Program-made: the position numbers and the translations under genes
Notes under the pieces: generated by a model
Databases searched by the model: none
What the model was told of the DNA's origin: nothing
What the model saw: the letters and a program-made list of their open reading frames with translations, nothing else
Assembly: GCF_013912065.1 (NCBI RefSeq)
Contig: NZ_JACESA010000016.1
Coordinates: 1-64,000 of the forward strand
DNA length: 64,000 nucleotides
Direction: 5' to 3'
Source of the DNA: Brevundimonas sp.
Lineage (GTDB): Bacteria; Pseudomonadota; Alphaproteobacteria; Caulobacterales; Caulobacteraceae
In this document: piece after piece, positions 48,511 through 59,678 of the stretch
Layout: every line of letters begins with the position of its first letter
Position numbering within the stretch: the first letter of the stretch is position 1

Positions 48511-49260
48511 ATGGCGAAACGAACGGCGAAGGAATGGGCCCTGCGGCTGGCGCCGCTGGCGGCCATCGCCGGCTTGGCGGCCGCCTTCTTCGCTCTGGGC
48601 TGGAACCGCTATCTGTCGATGGATCTGATCCGCGAGCACGGGCTGAACCTCCAGGCCTACGCCCGCGCCCACTGGGGCATCGCCCTGATCGCCTTCGTCG
48701 CCGTCTATGCGGTCGCCACCGCCTCCACTATTCCTGGCCCGGTCTTCCTGACCCTGCTGGGCGGCATGATGTTCGGCCCCTATGTCGGCGCCCTGGCCCA
48801 GGCGACCGGGGCCACCCTCGGGTCCGTGGCGATCTATTATGTCTATCGCACCTCGATCGGCACCTGGCTCCGCGCCAAGTTCGAGGCCGACGCCGGCTTC
48901 ATGGACCGGCTGGCCAGGGGCATCGACCGCAACGCCTTCACGACCCTGCTGACCTTGCGCATCATCCCCAGCGTTCCCTTCGTACTGATCAACGCCACGG
49001 CGGGCATGATGGCCGTGCCGCTGCGTCCCTATGTGATCGCCACCTTCCTGGGCCTGCTGCCGTCCACCTTCATCTACACCTGGATCGGCTCGCAGCTGGG
49101 CGACCTCCTGCGGGCGGGGGTGCGGCCGGACCTGCCCCTGCTGCTGCACCAGTTCTTCTGGCCGTTGATGGGGGTGGTCTTCCTGTCCCTGCTGCTGCCC
49201 ATCGGCATCAAGCTGGTCCAGATGGTCCGCGGCCGGCGCGGCGCGGGAGCGGTCGCATGA
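48511..49260 (+). CDS. TVP38/TMEM64 (DedA-like) membrane protein
   Basis: A 249-residue inner-membrane protein of the VTT/SNARE-associated domain family, with about six hydrophobic segments. The conserved core is TIPGPVFLTLLGGMMFGPYVGALAQATGATLGSVAIYYVYRTSIG with the second half-motif LTLRIIPSVPFVLINATAGMMAVPLRPYVIATFLGLLPSTFIY. Relatives are linked to lipid scrambling or undecaprenyl-phosphate transport; the role here is unknown. It is joined by an ATGA overlap to a histidine kinase gene, so the two are made together and may interact in the membrane. Confidence 0.9.
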   Translation: MAKRTAKEWALRLAPLAAIAGLAAAFFALGWNRYLSMDLIREHGLNLQAYARAHWGIALIAFVAVYAVATASTIPGPVFLTLLGGMMFGPYVGALAQATGATLGSVAIYYVYRTSIGTWLRAKFEADAGFMDRLARGIDRNAFTTLLTLRIIPSVPFVLINATAGMMAVPLRPYVIATFLGLLPSTFIYTWIGSQLGDLLRAGVRPDLPLLLHQFFWPLMGVVFLSLLLPIGIKLVQMVRGRRGAGAVA

Positions 49261-50729
49261 CGCCGCTGTTCGACAGGATCGCGACCGCCCTGAAACTGTC
49301 GCCCGAGGCGATCGAGACCTGGCGCGAGCGGCTGCGCCCCCGCGCGCCCGACGGCCTGTCGGCCCGCCTTCTGCTGCTGACCGTGGCCTTCACCCTGGCG
49401 GTCGAGGCCCTGATCATGGGACCCAACCTGGCCGCCTTCCACGAACGCTGGCTCCGTGACCGGCTCCAGGCCGCCGAACTGGCCTCGGTCGGGGTCGAGG
49501 CCCTGCCCTATAGCGCGGTCGAGGACGACACGGCGGCCGAGCTGATGCGGATCGGCGGGGTCCAGGCCGTGGCCCTGACGGAACAGGGGGTGCGACGGCT
49601 GCTGCTCCAGGCGCCCAATCTGCCCCGCGCGCCCGAACTGATCGACCTGCGCCAGCAGAACAGCTGGGCGCGACTGAGCGATCCCTGGCGCACCCTGTTC
49701 GGCCACCCCGACCGCTCGCTGCGCGTCCAGGCCAAGCCCCGCTATCGCTCGGGCGACTTCATCGAGATCGTCACCCCGGCCCAGCCGCTCAAACTCGAAC
49801 TGAAGGCCTTCCTGCTGAACAGCCTGCTGGTGTCGCTGCTGGTGTCGCTGACGGCGGGCGCTCTGCTGTACGGCGGCCTGGCCCTGCTGGTCCTTCGCCC
49901 CCTGCGCCGCGTCACCCGCTCGATGGAGCGGTTCGCCGCCGATCCCGAGAGCGAGGCCGAGCCCCCCTCCGACCGCCACGACGAGATCGGCCGGGTCGAG
50001 CGCGAACTGTGGCGGATGCAGGAAGAGGTGCGCCAGTCGCTGCGCTCGCGCGCCCGTCTGGTCGCCCTGGGCGAAGCGGTGGCCAAGATCAACCACGATC
50101 TGCGCAACATGCTGACCTCGGCCCAGATGGCGTCGGAGCGTCTCGCCGGCTCGGCCGACCCCCAGGTGGCCAAGGCCCTGCCTCGACTAGAACGGGCCCT
50201 GAGCCGCGCCGCCAGCCTGTCGCGCAATGTGCTCGAATACGGCCGCAGCGAGGAGCCGGCGCCGCAGAAGACCCACGTGGTCCTGACCAAGGCCCTGACC
50301 CTGGCGGCCGAGGACGCGGGGCTGGAGCCCGACGGGGTGCGGCTGGTCAAGCAACTGCCCGCCCGGTTCGCGGTTGAGGCCGACCCGGACCAGCTCTATC
50401 GGATCCTGGTCAATCTGATGCGCAACGCCCGCCAGGCCATCGAGGCCGACCCCGGCAGGCCCGCCGAGCGACGCGGCAAGGGGGCGATCACCGTCAGCGC
50501 CTTCGGCGAGGACGGGGTCTGCGTGATCCGCATTGTCGACGACGGGCCGGGCATACCCCCCCGCCTGGCCGAACGCCTGTTCGAGCCTTTCGTCAGTTCC
50601 AAGAGTTCGGACGGATCCGGCCTGGGCCTGACCATATCGCGCGAACTGGCCGCCCTGCACGGCGGCGACCTGCGGCTGGTCCCCGGCGAGGGGACCGGGG
50701 CCGTGTTCGAGCTGCGCCTGCCGGGCTGA
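49257..50729 (+). CDS. Sensor histidine kinase, no linked response regulator
   Basis: A 490-residue membrane kinase. It has transmembrane segments near residues 37-53 and 186-213 with a periplasmic domain of about 130 residues between them, a HAMP-like linker (RPLRRVTRSMERFAADPE), the dimerisation helix with phospho-accepting His280 in INHDLRNML, and an ATPase domain with N box NLMRNARQAIE, G1 DDGPGIPP and G2 GSGLGLTI. The ATG overlaps the TVP38 stop. No response regulator lies nearby, so its partner is elsewhere. Tight coupling to a TVP38 protein suggests it monitors a membrane or lipid state; that is inference. Confidence 0.9.
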   Translation: MTPLFDRIATALKLSPEAIETWRERLRPRAPDGLSARLLLLTVAFTLAVEALIMGPNLAAFHERWLRDRLQAAELASVGVEALPYSAVEDDTAAELMRIGGVQAVALTEQGVRRLLLQAPNLPRAPELIDLRQQNSWARLSDPWRTLFGHPDRSLRVQAKPRYRSGDFIEIVTPAQPLKLELKAFLLNSLLVSLLVSLTAGALLYGGLALLVLRPLRRVTRSMERFAADPESEAEPPSDRHDEIGRVERELWRMQEEVRQSLRSRARLVALGEAVAKINHDLRNMLTSAQMASERLAGSADPQVAKALPRLERALSRAASLSRNVLEYGRSEEPAPQKTHVVLTKALTLAAEDAGLEPDGVRLVKQLPARFAVEADPDQLYRILVNLMRNARQAIEADPGRPAERRGKGAITVSAFGEDGVCVIRIVDDGPGIPPRLAERLFEPFVSSKSSDGSGLGLTISRELAALHGGDLRLVPGEGTGAVFELRLPG

Positions 50730-50732
50730 GGC

Positions 50733-50996
50733 CTATTCCAGTCCGTCGTCCGAGACCACGAAGGCGCGGTTCGACGCCTTGGCCTGGGCGGCCAGTTCGT
50801 TCTGCACCAGATGCCAACGCCGCAGCCGCTCGTAGTCGATGGCGTGTTCCGGCGAGGCGTCCAGCCAGTGACGGAAGTTTTCGATCTGGAGCTTGGCGTT
50901 CGGCGCGGCCGGGTCGGGCAGGGCCGGGACGTTCGGCAGTTGGCGCGCGACTTCGGCGGGGATCGGAAAGTCTCCGGACGAGGTGCTGAGGATCAT
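50733..50996 (-). CDS. Small protein of unknown function
   Basis: An 87-residue soluble protein, MILSTSSGDFPIPAEVARQLPNVPALPDPAAPNAKL with a helical second half (FRHWLDASPEHAIDYERLRRWHLVQNELAAQAKA) and an acidic tail. I do not recognise the family. The start at 50996 is the first ATG with protein-like sequence; a 39-codon upstream extension contains unlikely residues. It converges on the kinase gene with a 3-base gap. Confidence 0.6.
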   Translation of the reverse strand: MILSTSSGDFPIPAEVARQLPNVPALPDPAAPNAKLQIENFRHWLDASPEHAIDYERLRRWHLVQNELAAQAKASNRAFVVSDDGLE

Positions 50997-51148
50997 AATG
51001 GCGTCTCGGTGGCGGGGATGCGTCAGAGAGATTACGACCATGACGTGAAGCCCGGCCGCACGCCACCTTTTCGTCGCGGCGGCGTTGTTGCAGTCCAGGC
51101 CGGTTATGGTCAAGGTTCACCGGGCCGGCCTCGAAAAAGGAAGATCAC

Positions 51149-51649
51149 ATGACCATCCGTGTTTGCCTGGCGGGCGTCCTGTGGGTCGCGGGCGCCTTCG
51201 CCGGCTCTGCCCAGGCCCAGACGCCCGACCCCTATTCCGCTCCGGACCCCTATCGGGACCAGCGCGCCCTGCCCGACCCGAACGATCCGGCCGCGCGCGA
51301 GGCCCTGCTGCGGGCGCGCGGAGAGGCCTATCACCGCGCCGACGATTCCAGACAGACCGAGGAAGAGCTGCGGACCACCCGCGCCCTGAACGCCGAGATC
51401 GCCGCCCAGAACAGCCTGGCCGACAAGGCGGATGCCGCCGCCCAGCTGGACTATGAGGCCGCCCTGGCCCGTCACCAGATCGAGGTCCGCCAGACCGAGG
51501 AACAGGCGCGGGCGGCCGCAGAGGCGACCCGCGCGGCCCAGGACCAGTACGACCGCGACTACGCCGCCTGGCGCGAACAGGTCCGCCTGTGCCAGTCCGG
51601 CTTCCGCGAAGCCTGCACGGCCCGACCCGCCTGGGTCAGGCCGCAGTAG
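51149..51649 (+). CDS. Exported coiled-coil protein of unknown function
   Basis: A 166-residue protein with a signal peptide (MTIRVCLAGVLWVAGAFAGSAQAQ, cleavage after AQA), then a Pro-rich PDPYSAPDPYRDQRALPDP segment. A long Glu/Ala/Gln-rich helix follows, predicted to form a coiled coil (ARHQIEVRQTEEQARAAAEATRAAQ). The C-terminus carries two cysteines (LCQSGFREACTARP), able to form a periplasmic disulphide. Function unknown. GAAAAAGGAAG lies just before the ATG. It converges on nrdB. Confidence 0.72.
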   Translation: MTIRVCLAGVLWVAGAFAGSAQAQTPDPYSAPDPYRDQRALPDPNDPAAREALLRARGEAYHRADDSRQTEEELRTTRALNAEIAAQNSLADKADAAAQLDYEAALARHQIEVRQTEEQARAAAEATRAAQDQYDRDYAAWREQVRLCQSGFREACTARPAWVRPQ

Positions 51650-51655
51650 GCAGGA

Positions 51656-52705
51656 TCACCCCGCGACCAGGCTCATGTCGCGACGGGCCATCATACGGTC
51701 GAACTCGGTCCAGACGCCGTCGGCGCCGTGCCAGTTGCCTTGCGTCGCGGCCTTCGAATATTCGGTGGCGCGCGCCTCGAAGAAGTTGGCGTGTTCCACG
51801 CCCGACAACAGCGACTGCAGCCAGGGCAGCGGGTTCTCCGTCACCCCGAACACCTCGGGCAGCTTCAGCTGACGCAGGCGCCAGTCGGCGATGAAGCGGA
51901 TATATTGCTTGATGTCGTCGGGCGTCATGCCGTCGACCGCGCCCATTTCGAAGGCCAGGTCGATGAACTTGTCTTCCATCTTCACCACGGTCTTGCAGCA
52001 GTCGACGATGTCGTCGGCGACCGCCTTGGTCACCGCGCCCGTCTCCTTGTTGAAGGCGTGGTACAGTTTGATGATCCCCTCGCAGTGCAGACTCTCGTCG
52101 CGCACCGACCAGGACACGATCTGGCCCATGCCCTTCATCTTGTTCTGGCGCGGGAAGTTCATCAGCATGGCGAAGCTGGCGAACAGCTGAACCCCTTCCG
52201 AGAAGCCGCCGAACATGGCCAGGGTCCGGCAGATGTCGGCGTCGGAATCGACCCCGAACTGGCCCATATAGTCGTGCTTGTCCCGCATGGCCTCGTATTC
52301 CATGAAGGCGCCGAACTCGTGCTCGGGCATGCCGATGGTCTCGAGCAGCAGGGCGTAGGCCGCGATATGGATGGTCTCCATATTGCCGAAGGCGGCCAGC
52401 ATCATCTTGACCTCGGTCGGTTTGAACACCCGACCGTAGCGTTCCATGTAGTTGTCCTGAACCTCGATGTCCGCCTGAGTGAAGAAGCGGAAGATCTGGG
52501 TCAGCAGATTGCGTTCGTTATCGTTCAGGGTCGAGGCCCAGTCCTTGACGTCCTCGCCCAGCGGCACCTCTTCCGGCATCCAGTGGACCTGCTGCTGCTT
52601 CTTCCACATGTCGAAGGCCCACGGGTAGCGGAACGGCTTGTAGGCGGCGGACGGGGTCAGAAGACCGGCGCGGTCGGGATGGATGATCGGGGTGATGGCG
52701 TTCAT
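51656..52705 (-). CDS. nrdB: Ribonucleoside-diphosphate reductase subunit beta (class I)
   Basis: Small subunit of ribonucleotide reductase, holding the dimetal centre and tyrosyl radical. It has 349 residues from ATG 52705 (MNAITPIIHPDRAGLL). Helix 3 has NMETIHIAAYALLLE with Glu110 and His113 as metal ligands and Tyr117 as radical tyrosine. The second ligand set is in VRDESLHCEG. The C-terminal tail (DRMMARRDMSLVAG) would dock to NrdA. nrdA is 14 kb away with the same orientation, so the two subunits are transcribed separately. A related NrdR-like box lies upstream. Confidence 0.96.
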   Translation of the reverse strand: MNAITPIIHPDRAGLLTPSAAYKPFRYPWAFDMWKKQQQVHWMPEEVPLGEDVKDWASTLNDNERNLLTQIFRFFTQADIEVQDNYMERYGRVFKPTEVKMMLAAFGNMETIHIAAYALLLETIGMPEHEFGAFMEYEAMRDKHDYMGQFGVDSDADICRTLAMFGGFSEGVQLFASFAMLMNFPRQNKMKGMGQIVSWSVRDESLHCEGIIKLYHAFNKETGAVTKAVADDIVDCCKTVVKMEDKFIDLAFEMGAVDGMTPDDIKQYIRFIADWRLRQLKLPEVFGVTENPLPWLQSLLSGVEHANFFEARATEYSKAATQGNWHGADGVWTEFDRMMARRDMSLVAG

Positions 52706-52781
52706 CGAACTGGACCTGAAAGAGCGATTCCGGAGAGGTCTCCACAATGCGACTCGTCGCCCCCGGCGCCAAGCCGTAAAT

Positions 52782-52827
52782 CTCCTATGTTGCGATCACA
52801 ATTTGTCCTACCCGCTACATGTTGTGG
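52782..52827 (+). promoter_or_regulatory. NrdR-like box upstream of nrdB
   Basis: CCGCTACATGTTGTGG (52812-52827) fits the pattern seen before nrdA (four bases, TAxAT, then GTTGTGG) and lies about 110 bases before the nrdB start. A weaker partner, CTCCTATGTTGCGATC (52782-52797), sits 30 bases away. The shared motif before both nrd genes is the main support. Confidence 0.5.
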
Positions 52828-52931
52828 TTCTGTCTCAGGAAATTGGGGATGGGGCTGGGGATGGTCCGTCGCCGGCCCGGAGCCGACTGGCGCAAAAACA
52901 GGGTGACAGGGCGCCAAAGGCGCCAGGCCGG

Positions 52932-53519
52932 TCACCGGGCGTTCGCGGGGGACGGGCCTTGGGCCGGCGGCGCAGCCCCCGCAGTCCTGGCCGCCGCTTC
53001 GGCCCTCATCCGCACGGAGGCGCCCAGCTCGGCTATGTCCCCGAGAAAGGCGGCGCGGATATAATCGGCTTCGCGGAAGGGCTGGCTTTCGTCGTCCAGC
53101 CCGGACCCGGTGCGCTGCACCAGCTGCACCAGCCGCATCCAGGAGACCGCCTCGGTCGGACGGCGCAGGGCCGCCGCCTCGCACGCCTGTTTGAAGGCGT
53201 AGCGACGCAGTTCCGCCGGAAACGGATCGACCAGCAGACTGAACAGGTCGTCCTCGTTGGCCGTGAGCGCGGCCGACAGTTCCGGCCGGTCTTCCAGCGC
53301 CGCTCGACGGTCCTGGCCGTCGCGGGTCCAGGCCGGCATATCGGCCATGGGCCCGATGTCGCGGTCGCATCGGCGCCACCCCTCCGTCGCCGCGCGGCGA
53401 CGCAGGGAACGCACGGAGATCCGGTAGCGTTCGGCGACCAGGGCCGCAGGCTGGCCCGCCTGATAGTCGCGGCGGACATGGACCCAGAGATCGGTTTCGG
53501 TGTTCGGTTCATCGGTCAT
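52932..53519 (-). CDS. HTH-containing protein of unknown function
   Basis: A 195-residue soluble protein. Residues about 20-45 (AALVAERYRISVRSLRRRAATEG) look like a homeodomain-like HTH of the type found in transposase-like and terminase-small-subunit proteins. The rest (DDLFSLLVDPFPAELRRYAFKQACEAAALRRPTEAVSWMRLVQLVQR) is helical and unassigned. The start gives MTDEPNTETDLW; an ATG 13 codons upstream is less likely. No phage genes are nearby, so a chromosomal regulator or nucleoid-associated role is as likely as a phage origin. Confidence 0.68.
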   Translation of the reverse strand: MTDEPNTETDLWVHVRRDYQAGQPAALVAERYRISVRSLRRRAATEGWRRCDRDIGPMADMPAWTRDGQDRRAALEDRPELSAALTANEDDLFSLLVDPFPAELRRYAFKQACEAAALRRPTEAVSWMRLVQLVQRTGSGLDDESQPFREADYIRAAFLGDIAELGASVRMRAEAAARTAGAAPPAQGPSPANAR

Positions 53520-53643
53520 GGGCCGATTGTAGGCACGGCTTCGAACGCGGATATCCAAATGGCGTTTTTTCGGTCAAGCCCCTGAAATCCATGCCGCCGG
53601 ACCGTCAGCAATAAAATTAAGCCCGACATTCAGGAGGAACGCG

Positions 53644-54300
53644 ATGAGCTTTACCGTCTATGGCGCCGCCGGGTCCGGATCGGTTCCGGTCGAGGCGGCT
53701 CTGACCCTGCTGGGTCTGGACTATACCGTGGTCGAGGCGCCGACCTGGGAGGGGGAGGCCGAGCGGGACAAGGTGGCGACGGTCAATCCTATGCGGCAAC
53801 TGCCGGTTCTGGTCACGCCCGACGGCGAGATCCTGACCGAGAGCGCCGCCATACTGATCTGGCTGGCCGACCGGCATCATCCCGCCCGGCGGGCCGAGGC
53901 GGGGCTGGCCCCCGCGCCGGACGACGCCCGGCGCGGGCAGTTCCTGCGCTGGATGAGCTTCGTCCCGGCCGCCATCTATTCGATGTACTGGGTTCGGGAC
54001 GTGCCCGAGCGGCTGGCGGGCGACGATCCGGAGGATCAGGCGCGGATCCTGCAACGCACCGAGGACCGGATCGCGGAGTGCTGGGGGATGATGGACAGCC
54101 AGATCGCGCCGGGGCGGTTCCTGCTGGGCGAGACCTTGACGGTGCTGGACCTCTATGTGGCCGTGGCCAGTCGGTGGACGCCGCGTCGCGCGCGCTTTTA
54201 TGAGGTCGCGCCGAGGATGGCGGAGGTGGTGAGGCGCGTGGACGAACTGCCGGCGCTTCAGGCGTTTTGGGCGGAACGGTATCCGTTTGAGGCGGGCTGA
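53644..54300 (+). CDS. Glutathione S-transferase family protein
   Basis: A 218-residue GST. The N-terminal thioredoxin-like domain (MSFTVYGAAGSGSVPVEAALTLLGLDY) has the cis-Pro segment RQLPVLVTPDG and the glutathione gamma-glutamyl contact TESAAILIWLADRH. The C-terminal domain is all-helical (FLRWMSFVPAAIYSMYWVRD) and ends with DELPALQAFWAERYPFEAG. The position usually holding the catalytic Ser/Cys is in GSGSVP. Substrate unknown; detoxification or a chaperone-like stringent-starvation role is possible. AGGAGG lies 9 bases before the ATG. Confidence 0.92.
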   Translation: MSFTVYGAAGSGSVPVEAALTLLGLDYTVVEAPTWEGEAERDKVATVNPMRQLPVLVTPDGEILTESAAILIWLADRHHPARRAEAGLAPAPDDARRGQFLRWMSFVPAAIYSMYWVRDVPERLAGDDPEDQARILQRTEDRIAECWGMMDSQIAPGRFLLGETLTVLDLYVAVASRWTPRRARFYEVAPRMAEVVRRVDELPALQAFWAERYPFEAG

Positions 54301-54362
54301 TCGAGGATCGAGTCTGAGGCGAAGAGCCCCTCCACCACCGCGCAAAGAGGCGCGGCGGTCCC

Positions 54363-54431
54363 CCTCCCCGCAAGGCGGGGAGGAGACGATGCGACGGGCC
54401 TTGCCTGTCTCCTCCCCACAAGGTGGGGAGG
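54363..54431. repeat. Two near-identical GC hairpins in tandem
   Basis: CCTCCCCGC-AAG-GCGGGGAGG (54363-54383) and CCTCCCCAC-AAG-GTGGGGAGG (54411-54431) are perfect hairpins differing by one compensatory base pair, which shows selection or mechanism for keeping the stem. They are separated by 27 bases and lie after the GST gene. Confidence 0.75.
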
Positions 54432-54481
54432 TGGCTCGGAGCGCAGCGGAGAGACGGAGGGGTTCTTAGACGCGCGCCTTC

Positions 54482-54650
54482 TTCGTCATTCCGGGCGCAG
54501 CGCAGTGGAGACCCGGAACCCAGCGGCGCCGAAGGCGAAATCCGTCCGCAGCAGGATGTCTGAACACCTGGCCCGCGACAGGTTCGCGCTCACGTGCGCC
54601 GCTGGGTTCCGGGTCTGCGGGCCAAGCGGCCCTTCGCCCGGAATGACGAA
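54482..54650. repeat. 169-base inverted repeat with two conserved arm blocks
   Basis: Outer arms TTCGTCATTCCGGGCG (54482-54497) and CGCCCGGAATGACGAA (54635-54650) and inner arms GACCCGGAACCCAGCGGCGC (54510-54529) and its exact complement (54596-54615) are all perfect. The centre (54530-54595) is unpaired. It resembles dispersed intergenic repeats of alphaproteobacterial genomes. No gene is seen in 54301-54935. Confidence 0.8.
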
Positions 54651-54935
54651 AGGGATGGTGTAGATTTTCTGCGGCCTGCTCCCAGCAAACATGACCGCAG
54701 CCGCGCATTGACCCGCCGCATCTCCGCCCTGATATGGCCATGACCGCGAGGCGCTCCCCCCGACCGCGCGGTCGGAGAAGACGATGTCCAAAGTCGTGAC
54801 ACAGGCCGACCCTCGTCGGATCGGCGGACGATGTAGCGGCTGAAGCCGCCCGCTCCGTCAACGCCTAGGCCGGACGTCGAAGACGCCGGTTCGCGCGCCC
54901 GTGCGCGCCAAAAACAATCATCAGGAAATCTCTCA
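54651..54935. other. 285-base leader region before the second TonB receptor
   Basis: No protein-like open frame. A small inverted match (CGCGCGCC-CGT-GCGCGCC near 54893-54910) and CAGGAAAT just before the receptor ATG are visible. No cobalamin-box sequence is present, so a B12 riboswitch is not supported. Confidence 0.4.
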
Positions 54936-57335
<2,400 letters not shown>

Positions 57336-57342
57336 ACCCCGT

Positions 57343-59484
57343 CTAGGCGGCCTGGGCGTCGTCCGTCCTGACGGCGGCGACCTCCATGGCCCGGTTCATG
57401 GCCTCATAGAGCCGGACCTGGGTGATCGGCTTGGCCACATGGGCGTCCATGCCGGCGTTCAGACAGCGGGCGACGTCCTCGGGCATGGCTTCGGCGGTGA
57501 CGGCCAGAATGGCCGCCGCCGAAGCCGGTCCGTCCAGGGCGCGGATGGCGCGGGTGGCGGCCAGCCCGTCCATCACCGGCATACGCACGTCCATCAGCAC
57601 CAGGTCGAAGCTTCCCGTCGCGACCGCCTCGACCGCCTCACGGCCGTCGCCGGCCTCGGCCGTCTCGCAATCGACGGCCTCCAGCATGATCCGCATCAGG
57701 TCGCGATTGGAGGGATGGTCGTCGACGATCAGCACCCGCATGCGGCGCTGTTCCAACGGGGCGGCCTCCGCTGTCCGGACGCTCTCGACGGTCGGCGCCG
57801 GGATGTCGACGGTGAAGGTCGTGCCCTTCCACTGGACGCTCTCGACCGTGACCGTCCCGCCCAGCCGGTCGATATGGTTCTTGGCCAGGGCCAGACCGAC
57901 CCCGGCGCCGTGGTGGACGCGGCTGGTGGTGGCGTCGGCCTGTTCGAACAGGCGGAAGATCCCGGCGAGAACCTCTTCGGACATGCCGCAGCCGGTGTCG
58001 CTGACGGCGAACCGCAACCGGTCGTCGATCCGCTCGACCAGGATCCGCACCCCGCCCTTGCCGGTGAACTTCACGGCATTGCTGCCGAGGTGGTGCAGGA
58101 TCTGACGCAGGCGTCGGCCGTCGGTCAGGGCCGCGCTTTCCGCGCCGGGACCGACGGTCAGGACGAAGTCCAGCCCCCGCACGGCCGCCCATTCGCGCGC
58201 CGGCGCCAGGGCCTCTTCCAGCAGGACGGGAATCTCGACCGGCTTGAGGGCGACCTCGACATTGCCGCTCGACACTTCCAGCAGGTCTTCGATCAGGCGC
58301 AGCATGGCGTCGCTGCACTGGCGCACGGCCTCCAGCTGGCGCCGGGCCTCGGCGTCCAGTTCGGGACGGCGCGACAACAGGTCGGTGTAGCCGGTGATTC
58401 CGGTCAGGGGGGTGCGCATCTCGTGGCTCATCATGGCCAGGAAACGGGACTTGGCGGCGTCGGATTTCTCGGCGCGTTGCAGGGCGCAGAGCGCGGCCTC
58501 GGTGCGGACCCGGAGCCGCTCGAACAGGCGGCGCCGTTCGGTGGACAGGGTGGTGATGGGCAGGGCGGTGGCCACCACGGCCAGCAGGAACAGATGCAGC
58601 ACGTTCATCTGGCGCATCACATGGGGAATGGCCTCCAGATCCGGATCATAGGCCAGTCGGGTCATGGTCACCGGGCCGTGGCCGGTCAGGGTGGCGGTGG
58701 CGCTTATGACGGAAATCAGGATGACGGCGCCGGCGGTCCAAGGCGGGGACAGACGGAAGGCCAGCAGGAACAGCGGCGGGAAGACGATGAACAGGATCGG
58801 GGCCAGGGACTGACAGAAGGCCCAGAGCGCGGCGACGGTCACCAGGCCGATCAGGACAACGAATTCCACGGGGGAAACCTTGGCGTCTCCACGAAAACGG
58901 TGGTTGCGCGCGACCAGAAGCAGGGTCGGCGTGATCATCATCATCGCCAGCAGCTCCATGTCGAACAGATGACGCAGACGGAAAGCCAGATTGCCGAGGG
59001 GCAGCTGATTGGAAACCACCGCGATCAGACCGGCCAGAACCGTGGTCAGGGCCACGGCCGGGACCACGGCCCCGACGGCGAAGCGGAACAGGCGCTTGGG
59101 CCGCCGCATGTCCAGCGCGGCCCCGCACAGGCGTCGGGCCAGCAGGGCAGCGACCACGACCTGCAGCAGATTCAGCGTGACATTGGTCACCACGAACAGG
59201 GGCGCATCGCCCCTCAGGATATTGCCGGCTAGATTAAGCAGGGTGCAGCCGATCAGAACGCCCCTCGCCTCGTGGCGGCGCAGCTGGAGCAGAGCGGCCA
59301 GAACTATGGCGTTCGCCGGCCACATCACCGTGGCGTTCAGCGTCGCCATGCTCCAATGGCCGAGAACCTGACTGGCGAGATACAGAAGCACGAACAGCCA
59401 GGGCGGAGGCCCGGCTTCACGTCCGGCGTCATGGCGAAAAAGCCGCCAACGCCCCCGTCCCAAATGCTTCCTGCTCCGACCCAT
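57343..59484 (-). CDS. Hybrid sensor histidine kinase (MASE1-like, HisKA, REC)
   Basis: A 713-residue kinase. Residues about 28-320 hold eight or so hydrophobic segments in a MASE1-like sensor (WLFVLLYLASQVLGHWSMA, NATVMWPANAIVLAALLQLRR, LSPPWTAGAVILISVISATAT). The histidine-phosphotransfer helix has SRFLAMMSHEMRTPLTGITGY. The ATPase domain has LGSNAVKFTGKGG and DTGCGMSEE. A C-terminal receiver carries the Asp in DLVLMDVRMPVMDG and Lys in HVAKPI. Phosphate should pass to the receiver and then to an unlinked partner. Single gene. Confidence 0.93.
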   Translation of the reverse strand: MGRSRKHLGRGRWRLFRHDAGREAGPPPWLFVLLYLASQVLGHWSMATLNATVMWPANAIVLAALLQLRRHEARGVLIGCTLLNLAGNILRGDAPLFVVTNVTLNLLQVVVAALLARRLCGAALDMRRPKRLFRFAVGAVVPAVALTTVLAGLIAVVSNQLPLGNLAFRLRHLFDMELLAMMMITPTLLLVARNHRFRGDAKVSPVEFVVLIGLVTVAALWAFCQSLAPILFIVFPPLFLLAFRLSPPWTAGAVILISVISATATLTGHGPVTMTRLAYDPDLEAIPHVMRQMNVLHLFLLAVVATALPITTLSTERRRLFERLRVRTEAALCALQRAEKSDAAKSRFLAMMSHEMRTPLTGITGYTDLLSRRPELDAEARRQLEAVRQCSDAMLRLIEDLLEVSSGNVEVALKPVEIPVLLEEALAPAREWAAVRGLDFVLTVGPGAESAALTDGRRLRQILHHLGSNAVKFTGKGGVRILVERIDDRLRFAVSDTGCGMSEEVLAGIFRLFEQADATTSRVHHGAGVGLALAKNHIDRLGGTVTVESVQWKGTTFTVDIPAPTVESVRTAEAAPLEQRRMRVLIVDDHPSNRDLMRIMLEAVDCETAEAGDGREAVEAVATGSFDLVLMDVRMPVMDGLAATRAIRALDGPASAAAILAVTAEAMPEDVARCLNAGMDAHVAKPITQVRLYEAMNRAMEVAAVRTDDAQAA

Positions 59485-59678
59485 GAAAGCAGATTGCCCG
59501 GATTTCCTAAGAATCCCGTTTTCCCAGCATTAGGTAGAATTGCGCATTCCATCGCCTCGCCTTGCGAACCCCTGGCCTGACGCATTATCCGTGCGAGCAT
59601 CTGACGCGGGAACGGCCTGGCCTGCGCCCTCCATCCAGGCCATCAGGACGGCGCTTGCGGCCGTCGGAGCAACTTTCC

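Noticed and set aside
52932-53519. Prophage remnant
   Set aside because: The HTH resembles terminase small subunits, but no other phage gene, attachment site or tRNA junction is nearby.
54736-54935. Cobalamin riboswitch before the second TonB receptor
   Set aside because: TonB receptors of this size are often B12-controlled, but no B12-box sequence is present in the leader.
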